A stretch of 64,000 bases of DNA from Gnetum montanum (taxonomy: Eukaryota; Streptophyta; Gnetopsida; Gnetales; Gnetaceae), in NCBI GenBank assembly GCA_015680685.1, contig MNCI01010836.1, positions 1 through 64,000 on the forward strand, read 5' to 3'. A program made the translations under genes and the position numbers. The notes under the pieces are model-generated. The model saw only the letters and a program-made list of their open reading frames with translations, was not told the origin of the DNA and ran no database searches. Positions 22,280 to 34,797 of this stretch are shown piece after piece (position 1 is the first letter of the stretch; each line of letters opens with the position of its first letter).

Positions 22280-23965
22280 TATTTGTCCTTATCTATGAGA
22301 TCTTGGATGTCATCCTTTAAATTTATGTAGTTAGATATGTCATGATTGCTACTCTCATGATAATAGCAATACTTTCAATGATCATACCACTTAAGTTCCT
22401 TAGGGTTACCTTCTTATCTTTGAGAAGGATCCATTGCTATGAGTTGAATATAGTGATAATGTGCTCTTATGTTATTGCAAACTGCATTTCGCTTAAGGTG
22501 TCTATGCCTAACAAGGTTATTAAGAAGTAGAGAATACCTCATGGGTATCTTGGTATATTGATCTCTATTCCTTTGAGGCCTACATTACTAATTTAAATAA
22601 CGAGCAACTAAATTAGTGTTACTTTGTCCCTTAGAAAAAGAGGAAACATCTTGGGATGTTGGTTGTCCCTTATTTTTTTTTACAACCTTGTTAGCTTTAT
22701 TATGAATTGATAAGAATTCCTAGTTACTGCATTGAATGATGAATTCCTCAATATGGCTTGTAGCTAGGAAAGCATCATTCAAAGAATGGAGCTTAGGATA
22801 AACCATCCTTTTTTGATATAGTCAATAACCGTGGCCTTGAAGATCTCTTGTAAATAGCATTTCTCCAAATGATAAGGTAGGTTAGTTAACATTTCTATTC
22901 AATAAGAAATGAACTTATCAATGGGTTTATATGGAGTCTGTTTAATAGCTTCAAAGGACATGACACTATTATTTTGAGGAACAATAAACTTTTAGTATTC
23001 AATGAAAGCCACCAATAGTTGCTCTAGAGAGGTGATAGAATCATGAGGTAATAATCTATATCATTCTAGTGCTCTTTCAGAGAGAGAATTGGAGAAACAC
23101 CTTAGCACAATGTGAGGATAAGAAGCAAGAAGCATGCATTCATTTTTGAATGTAACCACATGGTTCATGGGATCCCCTATTTCACAATTATACTTCATAA
23201 AGGTTGGTAATGAAACCTCTTTAGATAGAACTNNNNNNNNNNNNNNNNNNNNNNNNNNNNNNNNNNNNNNNNNNNNNNNNNNNNNNNNNNNNNNNNNNNN
23301 NNNNNNNNNNNNNNNNNNNNNNNNNNNNNNNNNNNNNNNNNNNNNNNNNNNNNNNNNNNNNNNNNNNNNNNNNNNNNNNNNNNNNNNNNNNNNNNNNNNN
23401 NNNNNNNNNNNNNNNNNNNNNNNNNNNNNNNNNNNNNNNNNNNNNNNNNNNNNNNNNNNNNNNNNNNNNNNNNNNNNNNNNNNNNNNNNNNNNNNNNNNN
23501 NNNNNNNNNNNNNNNNNNNNNNNNNNNNNNNNNNNNNNNNNNNNNNNNNNNNNNNNNNNNNNNNNNNNNNNNNNNNNNNNNNNNNNNNNNNNNNNNNNNN
23601 NNNNNNNNNNNNNNNNNNNNNNNNNNNNNNNNNNNNNNNNNNNNNNNNNNNNNNNNNNNNNNNNNNNNNNNNNNNNNNNNNNNNNNNNNNNNNNNNNNNN
23701 NNNNNNNNNNNNNNNNNNNNNNNNNNNNNNNNNNNNNNNNNNNNNNNNNNNNNNNNNNNNNNNNNNNNNNNNNNNNAAGATTATTTATCCTCTCATATTC
23801 TACTATCAACTTGAACATGCTTGGCATGAGTAGGAAGCTTAACTCTTACTTAGCATAGACTATCTTGTAATTCCTTTAGCTTAATCCTTGAAAAAATTCC
23901 TAGTTTCTTCTTAGATCAATGAACCTTTGGAGCTTAAAGAATTCTGAATTAGAAGATGATGCCAT
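22280..23965 (-). pseudogene. Element D Gag, broken and gapped
   Basis: Starts at 23965 on the minus strand with MASSSNSEFFKLQRF. After the N gap (23233-23776) the Gag core reads SERALEWYRLLPHDSI and later PYKPIDKFISYW (about 22950-23090), the Retrotrans_gag pattern. A Cys/His segment, CYYHESSNHDISNYINLKDD (about 22370-22310), is the Tat-lineage zinc box, here missing some ligands. There are many stops. Confidence 0.7.
23233..23776. other. Assembly gap (544 N)
   Basis: Run of N inside element D Gag. Any reading across it is artificial. Confidence 1.
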
Positions 23966-24200
23966 GTTTACATGTGTATTTTAACAATAATTATGACTTC
24001 ACAAGGCCATTACCAAAGCTTTGATTTTCCATATAAAAAAGTTTGAGCTAAAAATAGAAGATGAGAGTATTTGTTTAGGAAAAACATAGAAGTTATAGGA
24101 GAATTGATGTGATGTGAGTATTTCAATGTGGTGCATCAGTTAGACTTAAAGAATTTTTATTAACAAGTAGATTATAGAAATAATGTTAATTTCTACAAAT

Positions 24201-24219
24201 GGCCCTCCTTTTGGTGCCA
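24201..24219 (-). promoter_or_regulatory. Element D primer-binding site
   Basis: On the minus strand TGGCACCAAAAGGAGGGCC. It matches the element E primer site TGGCGTTAGAAGGAGGGCC at 34616-34634 in all but a few positions. The initial TGG pairs with a tRNA CCA end. I do not name the tRNA. Confidence 0.65.
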
Positions 24220-24228
24220 AAAATATAT

Positions 24229-25250
24229 TGTGGTTAGAATCATTGTAAATTTGAGATTTAGAATTATCTTACATGAAATATGCTAAGCATCCTACTACCA
24301 CTAAATGGTTCACAGGAATAAATCTCTAAATATAAAAAGGACTTGTATATAATTAAAAATCCCAACAATTTGAGGCAGTTTTTTTTTACTAAACATGAGC
24401 TAATAATAAGTGAAAAAGAATGTGTAGAATAGATAATAGAAGCAGTAGAGACGCAATGAGAGAGAAAGAGTGTGTGTGTGATGCAATGTGAAAAATGTTA
24501 CACAAAATGAGATCTATGAAGAAATAGAACATACATAGCTAGAAAAGGAAAATCATAAAATAGAGTTGAATATATATAATAAACCAAAGAAACAAATCAT
24601 ATCCCTAAGTTAAAAGGATAGCAAAACAAATTTGTTGTAACACTAATATAAATTACGAAAGAAAAGCTTAAATTTAAGAAAATAGGATAATCAAGAAGGG
24701 GATTGGAAAAATATAGTAATGATTATTTAAAATGAAATAAGAGAATTAGGATTGGCTAATGAGAAGCTATGTTACATCATCTTTCTTTCTCTATAATACA
24801 TGTGCTTGACGAAAATATTGACTAGAAAAGAACTGCTATAGATTCAAACTAGCAAAACATGAAGAAAAGGGATTAAACATATATGTATGTGGATTTGGAT
24901 TTAATGCGATTCTTTGTGTCAGGTAGACAACACAAAGAGGAGAGAATGTACTAGTAGAATGGAAAAAAGGGAATCAAAGAAATTTGAAATGTTAAAAAAC
25001 ACATAGAGATCTTGATGTGTACGATAGTAATTTCAAAAAGAATTGTTGTTGTGAAATAGCCTTCTCTTCATTCAAATATTGAGCAAGTGTGATCTTCTAT
25101 CTTTAGTAATGATTTCTTATTGGTATCTAACCAGTGTCCAACTAGTTGCTAATGCTTTTCATCTAGGGTTATTCTTCTATTTATATGTCATAAATGCCTC
25201 ATAGATTACAAAAAAAATTAATACATTAGGGATTACAAAATCTTCTAAGA
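24229..25250 (-). repeat. Probable element D 5' LTR
   Basis: On the minus strand the LTR would end CTAACCACA at 24229, just before the primer site. A TATA-like CATATAAATAGAAG lies at about 25190-25176 (minus). The right end is not defined because no second copy is present in the window. Confidence 0.4.
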
Positions 25251-25511
25251 GATTTTAGATAGAAGAAATGATGTGCAAAATTGCAACAAACATTGATAGT
25301 ATGGCTAACACAAGAAGTAATATTGAATGTCAAAAGAAGGATTGGTGATGAACATCAAAGAGCAAAACAACATTGTACATTGAGAAAAAACTATTGAAAA
25401 AGATGGAGTTGGAATAGACATAGGAGAAGATGCTAGATATTAAAAATTAAAGTTAAAAAATAAACATCTCTAACAATTTTGTAAATGATACTAGGCATCA
25501 TTTTTGGTGAG

Positions 25512-25745
25512 CATTAAAAATAAAGACTAGAACCAACATTGCCAATGATGTGGAACATCAAATCTAGAACTATTGAAGATAGCTTAAGTTGAAAAAGCCA
25601 TAGCATGTATCTAAAAATTTGACTTATGTAGCAAAAAGCCAAAGTAGGTACAATATAGGCATTTTGCATACATTCTTTCAATTCATCTATAAGTATGCCA
25701 AAAAGGGTAGGGGACAAAGGATAATCTTATTTAAGTCCTATTCAT
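25512..25745 (-). pseudogene. LINE reverse transcriptase fragment
   Basis: On the minus strand it reads YPLSPTLFGILIDELKECM, the conserved block after motif B of LINE reverse transcriptases (usually GCPLSPTLFG). One stop precedes it. Only about 70 residues remain. The type differs from the LINE at 2438-8009, where the same block is CPLAPYLF. Confidence 0.65.
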
Positions 25746-25887
25746 TGTTTATATATTCCATGATATTTTGAAGTAAAATAAAATACTATCCTGTGAGATT
25801 TTATGATGAACATATTATTCTCCAAAATCAAATGAAGGATGCACAATCAATGAAAGCATTTAATGTGAGCATTTCACTTAATGCCTT

Positions 25888-26791
25888 TGATGAGAGTAGT
25901 TACTCTACTAGTTACTCTAGTAGTTATTCTAATTATTAGAGTGGTTACTCTAGTGGTTGCTTTAGCAGTTATTCTAATTATTAGAGTGGTTACTCTAATT
26001 ATTAGAGTAGTTGCTCCCAAGTCTATAAATATAGTTCCCACATGCACAATTTGGAAGGAAGTTTTCTAGCAGTCAAGTAGCTAAACTCTTGTAGTCTATT
26101 TGAAAGTTAAGAGTATTTTCCAAGTGCTTGCAGTAGGAGGTCAAAGTATGGATGGATCTTTATTCAAGCATTGATGTACCTAAGCACACCATTGTGTTGG
26201 CAATAAAGACGAGCTCTTTGATTCATTCTTGCAGCACTTGAAATTTTTTTTCTTACACATTTATTTTATTTTATTTTATTATGCATTTATTTTATTATAG
26301 TTTTTGCACTTTACATTTATGTTATTAGCATAGTAATTCATTTTGATCAATTAAGGAAATCGTTAGATTACACAAGCATGACCACTTCAAGCATGCGTGT
26401 AATGTTTGGTAACCTAGTAACAATTAGCGCTTGGTAATCTCAGTAATGTTGCACTAGTTCAGGATGTGTAGGGCAAGTGGAAATGGATGTTGGTGTTAGG
26501 ATTAGTTAGAACTTAGTTAATGAGTAGTTAAGTTAAATTAGTCACTTAGTTACCTCTCTCCTTCCCTACTAGCACAGGACATAAAAACATAAAAGCTATA
26601 AAAATCATATGCCTCAAACTTACTTAACCATATAATCGTGACATATAGGTAAGCTTGGGAAGACAATGATCAACCAACCCATCCTTGTTCCACAAGGGCA
26701 CATAAGCACCTAGTCCTTAGAATTCGACCAAATCATGCATGAAATGCTCATATTTATATGGTTGGGCATAGGGGTACCTTGCCACTCATCA
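25888..26791 (+). repeat. Element B 5' LTR (904 bp)
   Basis: Begins TGATGAGAGTAG and ends CCACTCATCA just before the primer site. The 3' half matches the LTRs of A, A' and C (GGTAATC...AG blocks and the end GGTACCTTGCCACTCATCA). The 5' part is different: in place of the GATATCG palindromes it has a minisatellite (25895-26014) of a 12-bp theme, AGTGGTTACTCT. A TATA box, CTATAAATA, is at 26023-26031. A (TTTTA)n run lies near 26264-26282. Confidence 0.88.
25895..26014. repeat. Minisatellite in the element B 5' LTR
   Basis: About ten degenerate copies of GTTACTCTAGTG or GTTACTCTAATTATTAGAGT. The second form is itself an inverted repeat (CTCTAATTATTAGAG). The same array is present in the 3' LTR at 44353-44530. 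Confidence 0.85.
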
Positions 26792-26810
26792 TTGGCACCA
26801 TTTTCAGGGA
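26792..26810 (+). promoter_or_regulatory. Element B primer-binding site
   Basis: TTGGCACCATTTTCAGGGA directly after the LTR end, the same site as in A and C with local changes. Confidence 0.75.
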
Positions 26811-27014
26811 CTTAGTTGTTTGTGCACTAATTAGAACATAGGAAATCATTCACATCATTTGAATGAACCCTTAGGATTGATTGAGAAAATAATAAAAAAG
26901 ATTACATTGCACACTAAATAGAAAAGTATGTATCCTTCTTCGTACAAAAGTTCCTCATAGCCTAGGTCTGAAATAGGAAACAATCAACGACGTAATGAAC
27001 ATGAATTTGATCCA

Positions 27015-28850
27015 CCAATCCCTCAACAAGTTTGAGTGGTATATATTCATCCTGATGAGTATATACCAAACTTCACCTTTATCCTCCATCAAGATGAACA
27101 ACTATGTTGGCAAGGCTTAGAAGGTAACATAGTGTTACATCCTGATCGTTTACTCCCAAGCATGCTTCATCGTGCCCTCACACAAATTGGCATGCCACAC
27201 ATACATGCAGAATATGTTGTGAAAAACCATGACTTAAGAGAATACCATCCCATAGAGGCACAACATCAAAGGGATTTGCAACAAGAGAGACATCATAAGT
27301 CTTTGAAGGGTAACTAGTTGTAGGATGTCCCACATGTCTTAAGTGAAAATGAGGGTGGTGAACCTACCTTAGGTAGTTTCCCACACAACGATGCTCCTCC
27401 CCTTGACTTTGGCCAAGGGGTTGTGTATTAGAACCTTCATTCCACTATTCATAATCTAGGTTTTAATACCCATGAGTACAAAGGATCTAAAAAAGGGACA
27501 TAAACTCATGATAAAGGTGGACATTCTGATCACAATCACGATCGGGGCCAAGATCACAAAAGAGAAGGTAGTAGACATCGTCATGGTGATAGTTCTCCTT
27601 CTTCTTCACCTTCATCATCTCCTCCACCCTCTCCCTCAATACCTAGACATGGTCATAAAAAAAATACCATGGGGATAAAGTAGGAAAAGTGGAAGTCATA
27701 GATGAAATAGCTAGGAAAGGGGACGAGGGCACTCTAGAGAGTCATGACATAGAAGAAGGGAGAGTAGGGATCAATGTAGGCATTATAGATGCCATGGAAG
27801 AGATGATCACGATGAATCCCTCCTTGCTACTTGAAGTATGTTAGACATAAATGAGGCTGTTAGAATTCCAACAAGGCATCAGGAAGATAGTAGGATCAAG
27901 AGATTAGATATGAACAACATTCCACAATTTGAAGGGGGATACAACACTGATCCTTAGAATCATTTATAAGCATTCCATGATGCATGTGCCTTACAGAACA
28001 TAGAGAAAAAATGGAAAAAACTTAAATTGTTCCCATGGATATTAGTTAAAGAAGTAGAAAGCTAGTACCAATCTTTCAAATCAGAATTCATTCATTGGTG
28101 GAGTACTATGTTAGAACTATTTAATGACAAGTACCAAATGTACTCCTAATTGTCTAACTTGCGAAAGCAAATCCAAGGCTAGAAACAAGGAGGACATGAA
28201 CCCTTGGATGCTACCATGGGCTAATACTATGCATTGTTACATCATTATCCTAGCCATGGTTATTCACAAAGGAATTAACTGCATCATCTCGTGGATGGGC
28301 TTAGGCATGAAATGAGAAGAATCATTGGGACTTATGCCCAAGGAAGACTATCCGAGCTTAGGTCCCACCAAATTTAAAGAATATTAAAGCAAGTTGCTAA
28401 GGAATAAGGTGAGCTATGGAAGAGAGAAAGTGTGAAAGAGTATAACCGAGATCCTTCCCTCTAGAAGAGGGGAGTAATATTTTGTGAGGATGAAGAAGAG
28501 TCACCACTTGAAGAGATGGCGAATAGGAAAACTTTGCCTATCCAAAAGTTGACATCAGAAGTATCATCAAAGTTAGACCAAATGTGGGATTTCCTAGATA
28601 ATAGATTTCAATCTGTTTTTAAAATAGTATAGGAGTCTAGAGAGTAAGGTAGTGATCGCGAAAAAAGAAAAAAGAGAGAACCTGAACATGCATGTAGCAA
28701 GGGTAAGGGTAAAGTTGCCATCATTGAAGAGGTTGTGGAGTCAGAAAAAAAATTGATAATGGATCTGAAATATGTTAATATGACCATCCTAAGGGATGTT
28801 GTCCTATAATCTCACATCTGTAGGAGTCTGGGGTGTATGCACTCAACCCA
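27015..28850 (+). pseudogene. Element B Gag, broken
   Basis: An open N-terminal stretch (27036-27317) is followed by a His/Lys/Asp-rich segment (27480-27680) like that of element A. The Gag core follows at about 27900-28380, with PQFEGGYNTDP, FHDACALQNIE and a Leu-rich region. A Cys/His segment, YDHPKGCCPIISHL, lies at about 28785-28825. Frameshifts and stops occur throughout. Confidence 0.75.
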
Positions 28851-29209
28851 TGATTAAACAAAAGACAAACACCTTGAAGGTTACCTTATCCTCAAGGTAA
28901 CCCAAGGCAGTTCCACCAATCCTTAACATATTATCCCAATGCAACTCCACCACAATCAACGTAATGTCACAAGGGCTATTAACTCTCAACCTATTGGTGG
29001 TTCCAACAACCACATGAAGAAAATACCTTTCTTTAGAACCAATAGACCAACCAAACCCTTGCAATCACAAGCAACTAATTCCTTAGATACCTTAGTATCA
29101 ATCAAAACTTCAGAGCCTTCTTCAACTCAACCACCACACTCAACACATACAGTCATGCTAACACATGTCATCACCGATTGGATCAAACCTAGCCATCTTC
29201 CTAGGAAAT

Positions 29210-29575
29210 TCTCTAATCCTGGGAGTCCTATGATATACTTACAAATCATTGGAAATGCACCATTCAAGGCTCTTTTGGATTCAATTTTTGGTGTCAACCT
29301 GATTTCTCAAGAAATGTATAAGGCCTAGAACCTACCTCCATTGAAAAAGAGCAACATTCGTCTAGAGTTTTCCAACTAGTCCATCACTATCCCATTGGGA
29401 CTAGTGGAAGACATTGTTATCACTATTTGTGGGTGGTCGTACCTAGCTAACTTCCTAGTGATTTAGGTGAAGAATAGTAAGGGGGACTTCCCAATCATAA
29501 TGGAAAGAGCATGGCTAAGCACCATCAATGCATGCCTAGGAATCCATGATCTTTCCTTAGAAATATCAAGGAAAA
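29210..29575 (+). pseudogene. Element B aspartic protease
   Basis: Catalytic loop reads ALLDSIFGVNLIS (about 29270): the Gly expected after Asp-Ser/Thr is Ile, so the site is damaged. Further on GDFPIIMERAWLSTINACLG (about 29480) aligns with GDFPIIMGRAWLNTIDSCLG of element A. Two stops lie between them. Confidence 0.75.
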
Positions 29576-29929
29576 ATAAATTTGAAAATATTGAGAAGAA
29601 GAAAGTTTTGTGCATCGCATATAGTGACATAGGGTGTAATTGCGTGCAGAGGTTATGGTTTATGCAAAGTTTAACATTGATTGCATGTAATCAGTGTGTA
29701 CAAGTGATCAACACACAAAGATTCCTGTATGTAGCAACCACATAATAGAAAGGCACCCAATGGTTGATAGCTGATCAAGAAAGAAATTCACTCATATGCA
29801 TGGAACCAATTGAGGGTTTGACTTGTGCTTACATCGATAGCATAGACACATTAGAAAAAGTCCACCACCAACTTTCAAGTCTTAACCTTAAAAATATCAA
29901 CTAGGGGAAGTTGGAAATCCCTAAGAAAT

Positions 29930-31370
29930 TTAGCAGGATCCCCTTGAGCTAAAACCATTTCCCATCAGTATGGAATACACATTCCTTAAAAACAGAAAAC
30001 CGGTAATTATCAATGCTAAGCTTGCTTCTCAATAGAAAGAAGAACTACTGAAGGTAATAAATAGATGGTCAAAAGCCTTCACTTGGTCATATCCCAAATT
30101 AACTAAAATAGATCCTAGGATATGCCAATATAGGATTTACACCGACCCCTCCATGAAGCCTTGAAGAAACCCACAGAGATGTTTGAACCGAAAGCTAAAG
30201 CAAGTGGTCAAGTAAGAAATTGAATAGATTCTCAAGGTTGGGTTCATATACCCCATTGTTGATAGTGAATGGGTTAGCCCCTTAGTTATTGTGCCTAAAA
30301 AGGAGGCAAATGAAGGGTGTGTATAGATTTTAGGCTACTAAATATGGCAACATTAAAAGATCACTTTTCGTTGCCATTTTTTGACCAAGTCTTAGACACC
30401 ATCGCAGGGCATCGCTACTATAGTTTTCTAGATGGATATAGTAGATATAATCAAATATAAATAGCCCCAAAAGACCAAGACAAGACTATGTTTACCAGTC
30501 CTTGGGGAATTTTTACATACAAACAGATGACATTTGGCTTGTGTAATGCTCCTGCAACATTTCAACAACTAGTTCTAAGCATCTTCCAATAGCAGATAGG
30601 AAATGCCGTGGAGGTCTTTATGGATGACTTCTCCACTTATGGAGTAAACTTTGATGAAGCCTTGGACTAGTTGGAGAAAGTGTTAAAAAGTTATGTAGAA
30701 ACCAATTTGAGGCTCAACTAGCATAGGGATAGAGGTAGACCCCAAGAAAATTAAAATTATCCAAGGAATTACCCGTCAACAAAAAACTGTCAAAGATATT
30801 CGATCATTCCTTGGACATATTGGCTACTATAGGAGATTTATTAAGAAATTTTCCAAGATTTCTAAACCATTGGTGGAATTAATGAAAATGGATGTACCTT
30901 TCAAGTGGACTAGGGAATGCAAATTAGCTTTCCAAACTCTAAAACAAAAGCTAGTAGAAACACCCATTCTACAAGTTCTTGATTGGTCCAAACCATTCCA
31001 TATCATAATTGATACATCCAACTATGGTTTAGGAGGCATACTTACATAGTTAGATGCCAGAAACATCCTTATTACATCCAATATGCAAGTAGAAGTATCG
31101 CTAGTACACAACTTAACTACATTACCATAGAGAAAGAATTAATGGCTATAGTGTTTGCACTAGAAAATTTTAGACACTATGTATTGGGATATAAATTATA
31201 TATACATATAGATCATAGTGTAATAAGGTTTCTCATGAATAAGCCAATGGTAAGCCCTTGTATCTTATGATGGCCTATAATCTTACAAGACTTCGATCTT
31301 ACGATGATTGATTGTAAAGGCACTGAGAACATAGTTGCTGATCATTTATCTTGGTTGCGATGGGATAAAA
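29930..31370 (+). pseudogene. Element B reverse transcriptase and RNase H, broken
   Basis: RT motifs in order: WVSPLVIVPKK (about 30270), a PFG-type block in another frame (about 30520), EVFMDDFSTYG (about 30612-30644; FxDD is the active site and the DFSTYG tail is Athila-like), then SFLGHIGYYRRFIKKFSK (about 30805). RNase H continues with PILQVLDWSKPFHIIIDTSN, MAIVFALENFRHYVLGYKL and TENIVADHLSWL (about 31330). There are several frameshifts and stops. It would copy element RNA into DNA but cannot do so here. Confidence 0.85.
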
Positions 31371-31539
31371 AAGAGGACAAGTATCCAATTTCTAATTATT
31401 TTCTTGATGAATTCCTCTTTGCTAGTGTAGTGAATAATCAATCACCCACAGAGATAAAATGGTACAGTAGCATTCTTACCTATCTCCTCACCCAACAAAT
31501 ACCACAAGAGTTAAACCTTAAGAAGAAACAACAGTTTCT

Positions 31540-32700
31540 TCATTGAGCCAAGTACTTTATAGAAATCAATGGGCAGCTTTACAAAGTGTGTCTCGATGTC
31601 TTGGTTCGATGGTGTGTTCCTGATATAGATCAACTATGAATTCTCCAAGACACACATGAGAGTTCTTGTGAGATTCATTATGCTAGGAGATGAATGACCA
31701 TCAAGATCCTACTTACAGGATATTATTGGCCTACATTATTTCAGGACACCCATCATTTCATCCAATCTTGTGAGTGCTGTCAATGTGATGGGGGAATGAC
31801 TAATAGAATGAAGGGTCTACAACAATGGATTTAGTCGTTTGAATGCTTTGACATTTGGGGAATTAATTTTATGGGGCTGATTACACCAATGTCCAATGGA
31901 AAAGCTTATATTATTGTTGTTGTTGATTACCCAACAAAATGGGCCGAAGAAGCTACTATTAAGGATTGTACATCATCTACAGCTGCACAATTTGTTCGAC
32001 AACAAATCATAAACAAGTTTGGTGTGCCTCGTGCACTTATTTTAGACAATGGTACCCACTTCACAGGTGTAATTTTTCAGAAATTAATGCAATACTTAGG
32101 GGTTGAGCATAAATTGACTACACCATATCACCCCCAAGTGAATGGTCAAGCAAAAGTCACCAACAGGGAGATTACAAAGATATTGACAAGAATTGTTAGC
32201 AAGTTTAGGCAAGACTAGAGCACTAAACTAAATGATGCTCTTTGGGCATACCGCTCCACATGGAAACTCCCTATAGGCTACTCTCCCTATGAGTTAGTGT
32301 ATGGTAAATTACCAACACTTCCCATTCAAACTGAGATTCGTACACTATCCATGGTATGTGACCTCAACCTTGACCTTGATCTACCACATAAACAATGGTT
32401 AGTAACCCTTAATTTGCTAGATGAAAACCGACTAGCTGCCCTGTCATCTAACGAGTTGCACAAGGCATTCAATAAACAATGTCAAGACCTAAGTATTAGA
32501 AAAGTTAAATATCAACTAGGAGATAAGGTTCTCTATTGGAATCCCACACATGTGCCACAACGTACTAAATTTCAAACACTATGGGAAGGACCTTATATTA
32601 TTTATGCAACTTTTCCTTTAGGGGCCATGACAATATAAAAACCTAAGAGCCTAGACAAGAAACTGTTGGTCAACATACAACAAATCAAACCTTTTGATGA
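31540..32700 (+). pseudogene. Element B integrase, broken, catalytic Glu changed
   Basis: The HHCC zinc region is at about 31650-31790 (ESSCEIHYAR, then CECCQC). The core has FDIWGINFMG (first Asp), ILDNGTHFTG (second Asp, about 32043) and, at the expected spacing of 35 residues, NGQAKVTNREI where the catalytic Glu is Lys. The C-terminal part has KVKYQLGDKVLYWN and LWEGPYII (about 32500-32600). Stops lie at about 31829 and 32216. A short MTI-stop ends it at 32638. Confidence 0.85.
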
Positions 32701-33003
32701 GCGTAGGATAGCCAGTACACATGCTACCTCTATTGATGGACAACCTTGCTAAGTATTTTGGATTCCCTCCTTCCAACTTAGTCATGGGGGAGATGGCCAC
32801 CTATGCTAACCATTTTAGGCCCTTAGTTTTTTTTTTGAATTTTTGTTCTACATATTTTTTCAACTTTTCTTATTTTTTTTACACCATCATTCATATTCTT
32901 ACTATTTCTTTGTTTGCTTGATTTACTTTTATTCATCATTCAATAAGTGCTCATGATGGTGGATTGCATTATATCAAATTGATTGCTAATGTTTGATTTT
33001 TAC

Positions 33004-33008
33004 CTTTG
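33004..33008. repeat. Element E target duplication, left copy
   Basis: CTTTG directly before the left LTR. The same five bases follow the right LTR at 42643-42647. Confidence 0.8.
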
Positions 33009-34610
33009 AGAAACACCACTAATTTTGGCCTAGCACTTTCAGACAAGAATCAAGCTAAGTCATGCTGCTGCCCAACATGAGTACAGCATGACCAAACTTG
33101 GAGGCCTCCGATACAGCCCCCAATGGTCCATGATTCAACAAGTAAGGTCCCTTCGGGGCCCACAGACGAATTCACCAACTTCCTGCATCTAGAATCAAAA
33201 TTTTCAGGTTCAAAATGTTTGGTTTTGGCTAAGTACACTTTGGTTACTTTTTCAGACGTTGCGCAGCGTAAGGATTAACGTCACCAACTTTTGGAGCCCT
33301 GAAATCAAGTTCAAATAGGCCAAAATCGAGCACAAAGACCCCCCATGACCTTCACCAAGGTCCCCAGTAGCTGCTAGCCTCCAAAAAATCAAGATTTGGG
33401 CCTCAAATGTGCCATTTTGACTTGGTGACGCTGGGGTTACTTTTTTAGACACTGCACAGCGTAAGGATCAGCGTCACCAATTTTTAGAGGCCCAAAATTG
33501 AGCCAAAATGACTTGATTTTAAGGGTGTAAGTCATCCTCAAGGTCCACTATTGATAACTATGGGTCCTAGCCTTTAGAAATTCCAAATTTTAGTCCAAAA
33601 TTGTAGGTTTTGAGGGTCACACTGCAAGTCATGCTGGATGCTAGACAAGTGAGGTGGTGTTAATCCTTCTTGATTTTCTTTTTCAAGAAATCTGTAAAAT
33701 GGCAAAGGGATATGAAAGCCCATGCAAAATTAGGCCAAATATTAAGCAAATATATATATATATATATAACTTTTCAAGCCAGCTAGAGCCAAAGCTAATC
33801 TCTCTAAATTTTCTTTTTAAATTTTTAAATTTTTTATCGCTTGAGGGCTTGTATTTTTAATTTGTATTGTTTTTTATGGGCTTGAATGACCCACGAATTA
33901 TAAAATACATTGAACCTGGTCAAAGAAAACCCTAGCCAAACCCTAGCCCAACCCTATAAATGCCCTATCGATTCACACAAACTAGAGGAGGCAAAAAGGT
34001 AGCAAGAGAGGAGGCAAGGAGGCAAGAAGAAGAAGAAGATTGGAAGAGGCAAAAATTGGAGAGATTGGAATTCTGAAGGAGGACAGAATTTGTAATCCTT
34101 GGGTGCTCGGCACATATGATTTTTGGCTTCCAAGTATTTCTCCCGTCCATCTCATCTCATCGTCACATCATCGCATCATATCATCTCGGGGCTAGGCGTT
34201 TGACTTGCCATCCATACGTGTGCAACTACGCTTGGACCGGTGCATATTCCTGTTTGAACAATACAATACAATTTCATCATTGCCTCCTATTTACATTATT
34301 TACTTTAGTTTATGCTTTGTTTACAATATAACTCTATCTATTCTTTATTTATAATTCATTACACTTTGTTTACATTTTTTATCGTCGTTTGCATTCCGTT
34401 TACATCCCATTTATAATAACCCTAGCGCTAGCCATGGCTTACGCTCAGGGAAGTCCTTGGTTGATTTGTGTGCAGACCATCCAAGGCACTTTGCCTTCAT
34501 TTATTTTTTTAGCTTGCCCTCGAGCGAAGGCAGGTTTAGCTGTGGCTGCCCAACGATCTCTCGGTGTCTGTTTCTCTTCTAGCCTTACATCGACGATTTA
34601 GGACAGTACA
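33009..34610 (+). repeat. Element E 5' LTR (1602 bp)
   Basis: Aligns with 41042-42642 base for base over most of its length. The first base pair of the terminus is AG where the other copy has TG. It ends GATTTAGGACAGTACA. A TA microsatellite lies near 33751-33768. Confidence 0.92.
33937..33960 (+). promoter_or_regulatory. Element E LTR promoter: telo-box-like repeats and TATA
   Basis: AAACCCTAG occurs twice, next to CCAACCC and TATAAA (33955-33960). AAACCCTA is the plant telo-box, found in promoters of strongly expressed genes. The same arrangement is kept in the 3' LTR, with TATAAATA at 41993-42000. Confidence 0.55.
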
Positions 34611-34615
34611 ATTTT

Positions 34616-34634
34616 TGGCGTTAGAAGGAGGGCC
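34616..34634 (+). promoter_or_regulatory. Element E primer-binding site
   Basis: TGGCGTTAGAAGGAGGGCC, five bases after the LTR end. It resembles the element D site. Confidence 0.75.
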
Positions 34635-34797
34635 ACTTTCTTGTTATTGGTCAAAACATCACTACCTATCAAAACTCATCCATCTTGCCCATTTGAGTCT
34701 CTTCATCCCTGTTGATTACACTGAGCTTGTGTCACCCCACACTACAACTGCTTGCAATCCAACTCCATTCGTCGATCTTAGTCCATTCACATTTATC

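Larger units (their letters stand above)
21100..25250 (-). mobile_element. Tat-type LTR element D: gag and protease, no pol seen
   Basis: On the minus strand: a probable LTR (right of 24229), a primer site, a Gag start at 23965, Gag with a Cys/His box near 22370, then protease to about 21140. An N gap (23233-23776) lies inside Gag. The primer site and protease loop match those of Tat element E. No reverse transcriptase follows, and the antisense gene at 18941-20347 occupies that side. No left LTR was found, so the element's left end is unknown. Confidence 0.65.

Noticed and set aside
23134-23827. Long open frames on both strands across 23195-23814
   Set aside because: They exist only because of the N gap. 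The real content is broken element D Gag.
25881-26069. 62-codon hydrophobic frame rich in Val, Thr and Ile
   Set aside because: It is produced by the LTR minisatellite. The matching frame at 44261-44524 arises the same way.
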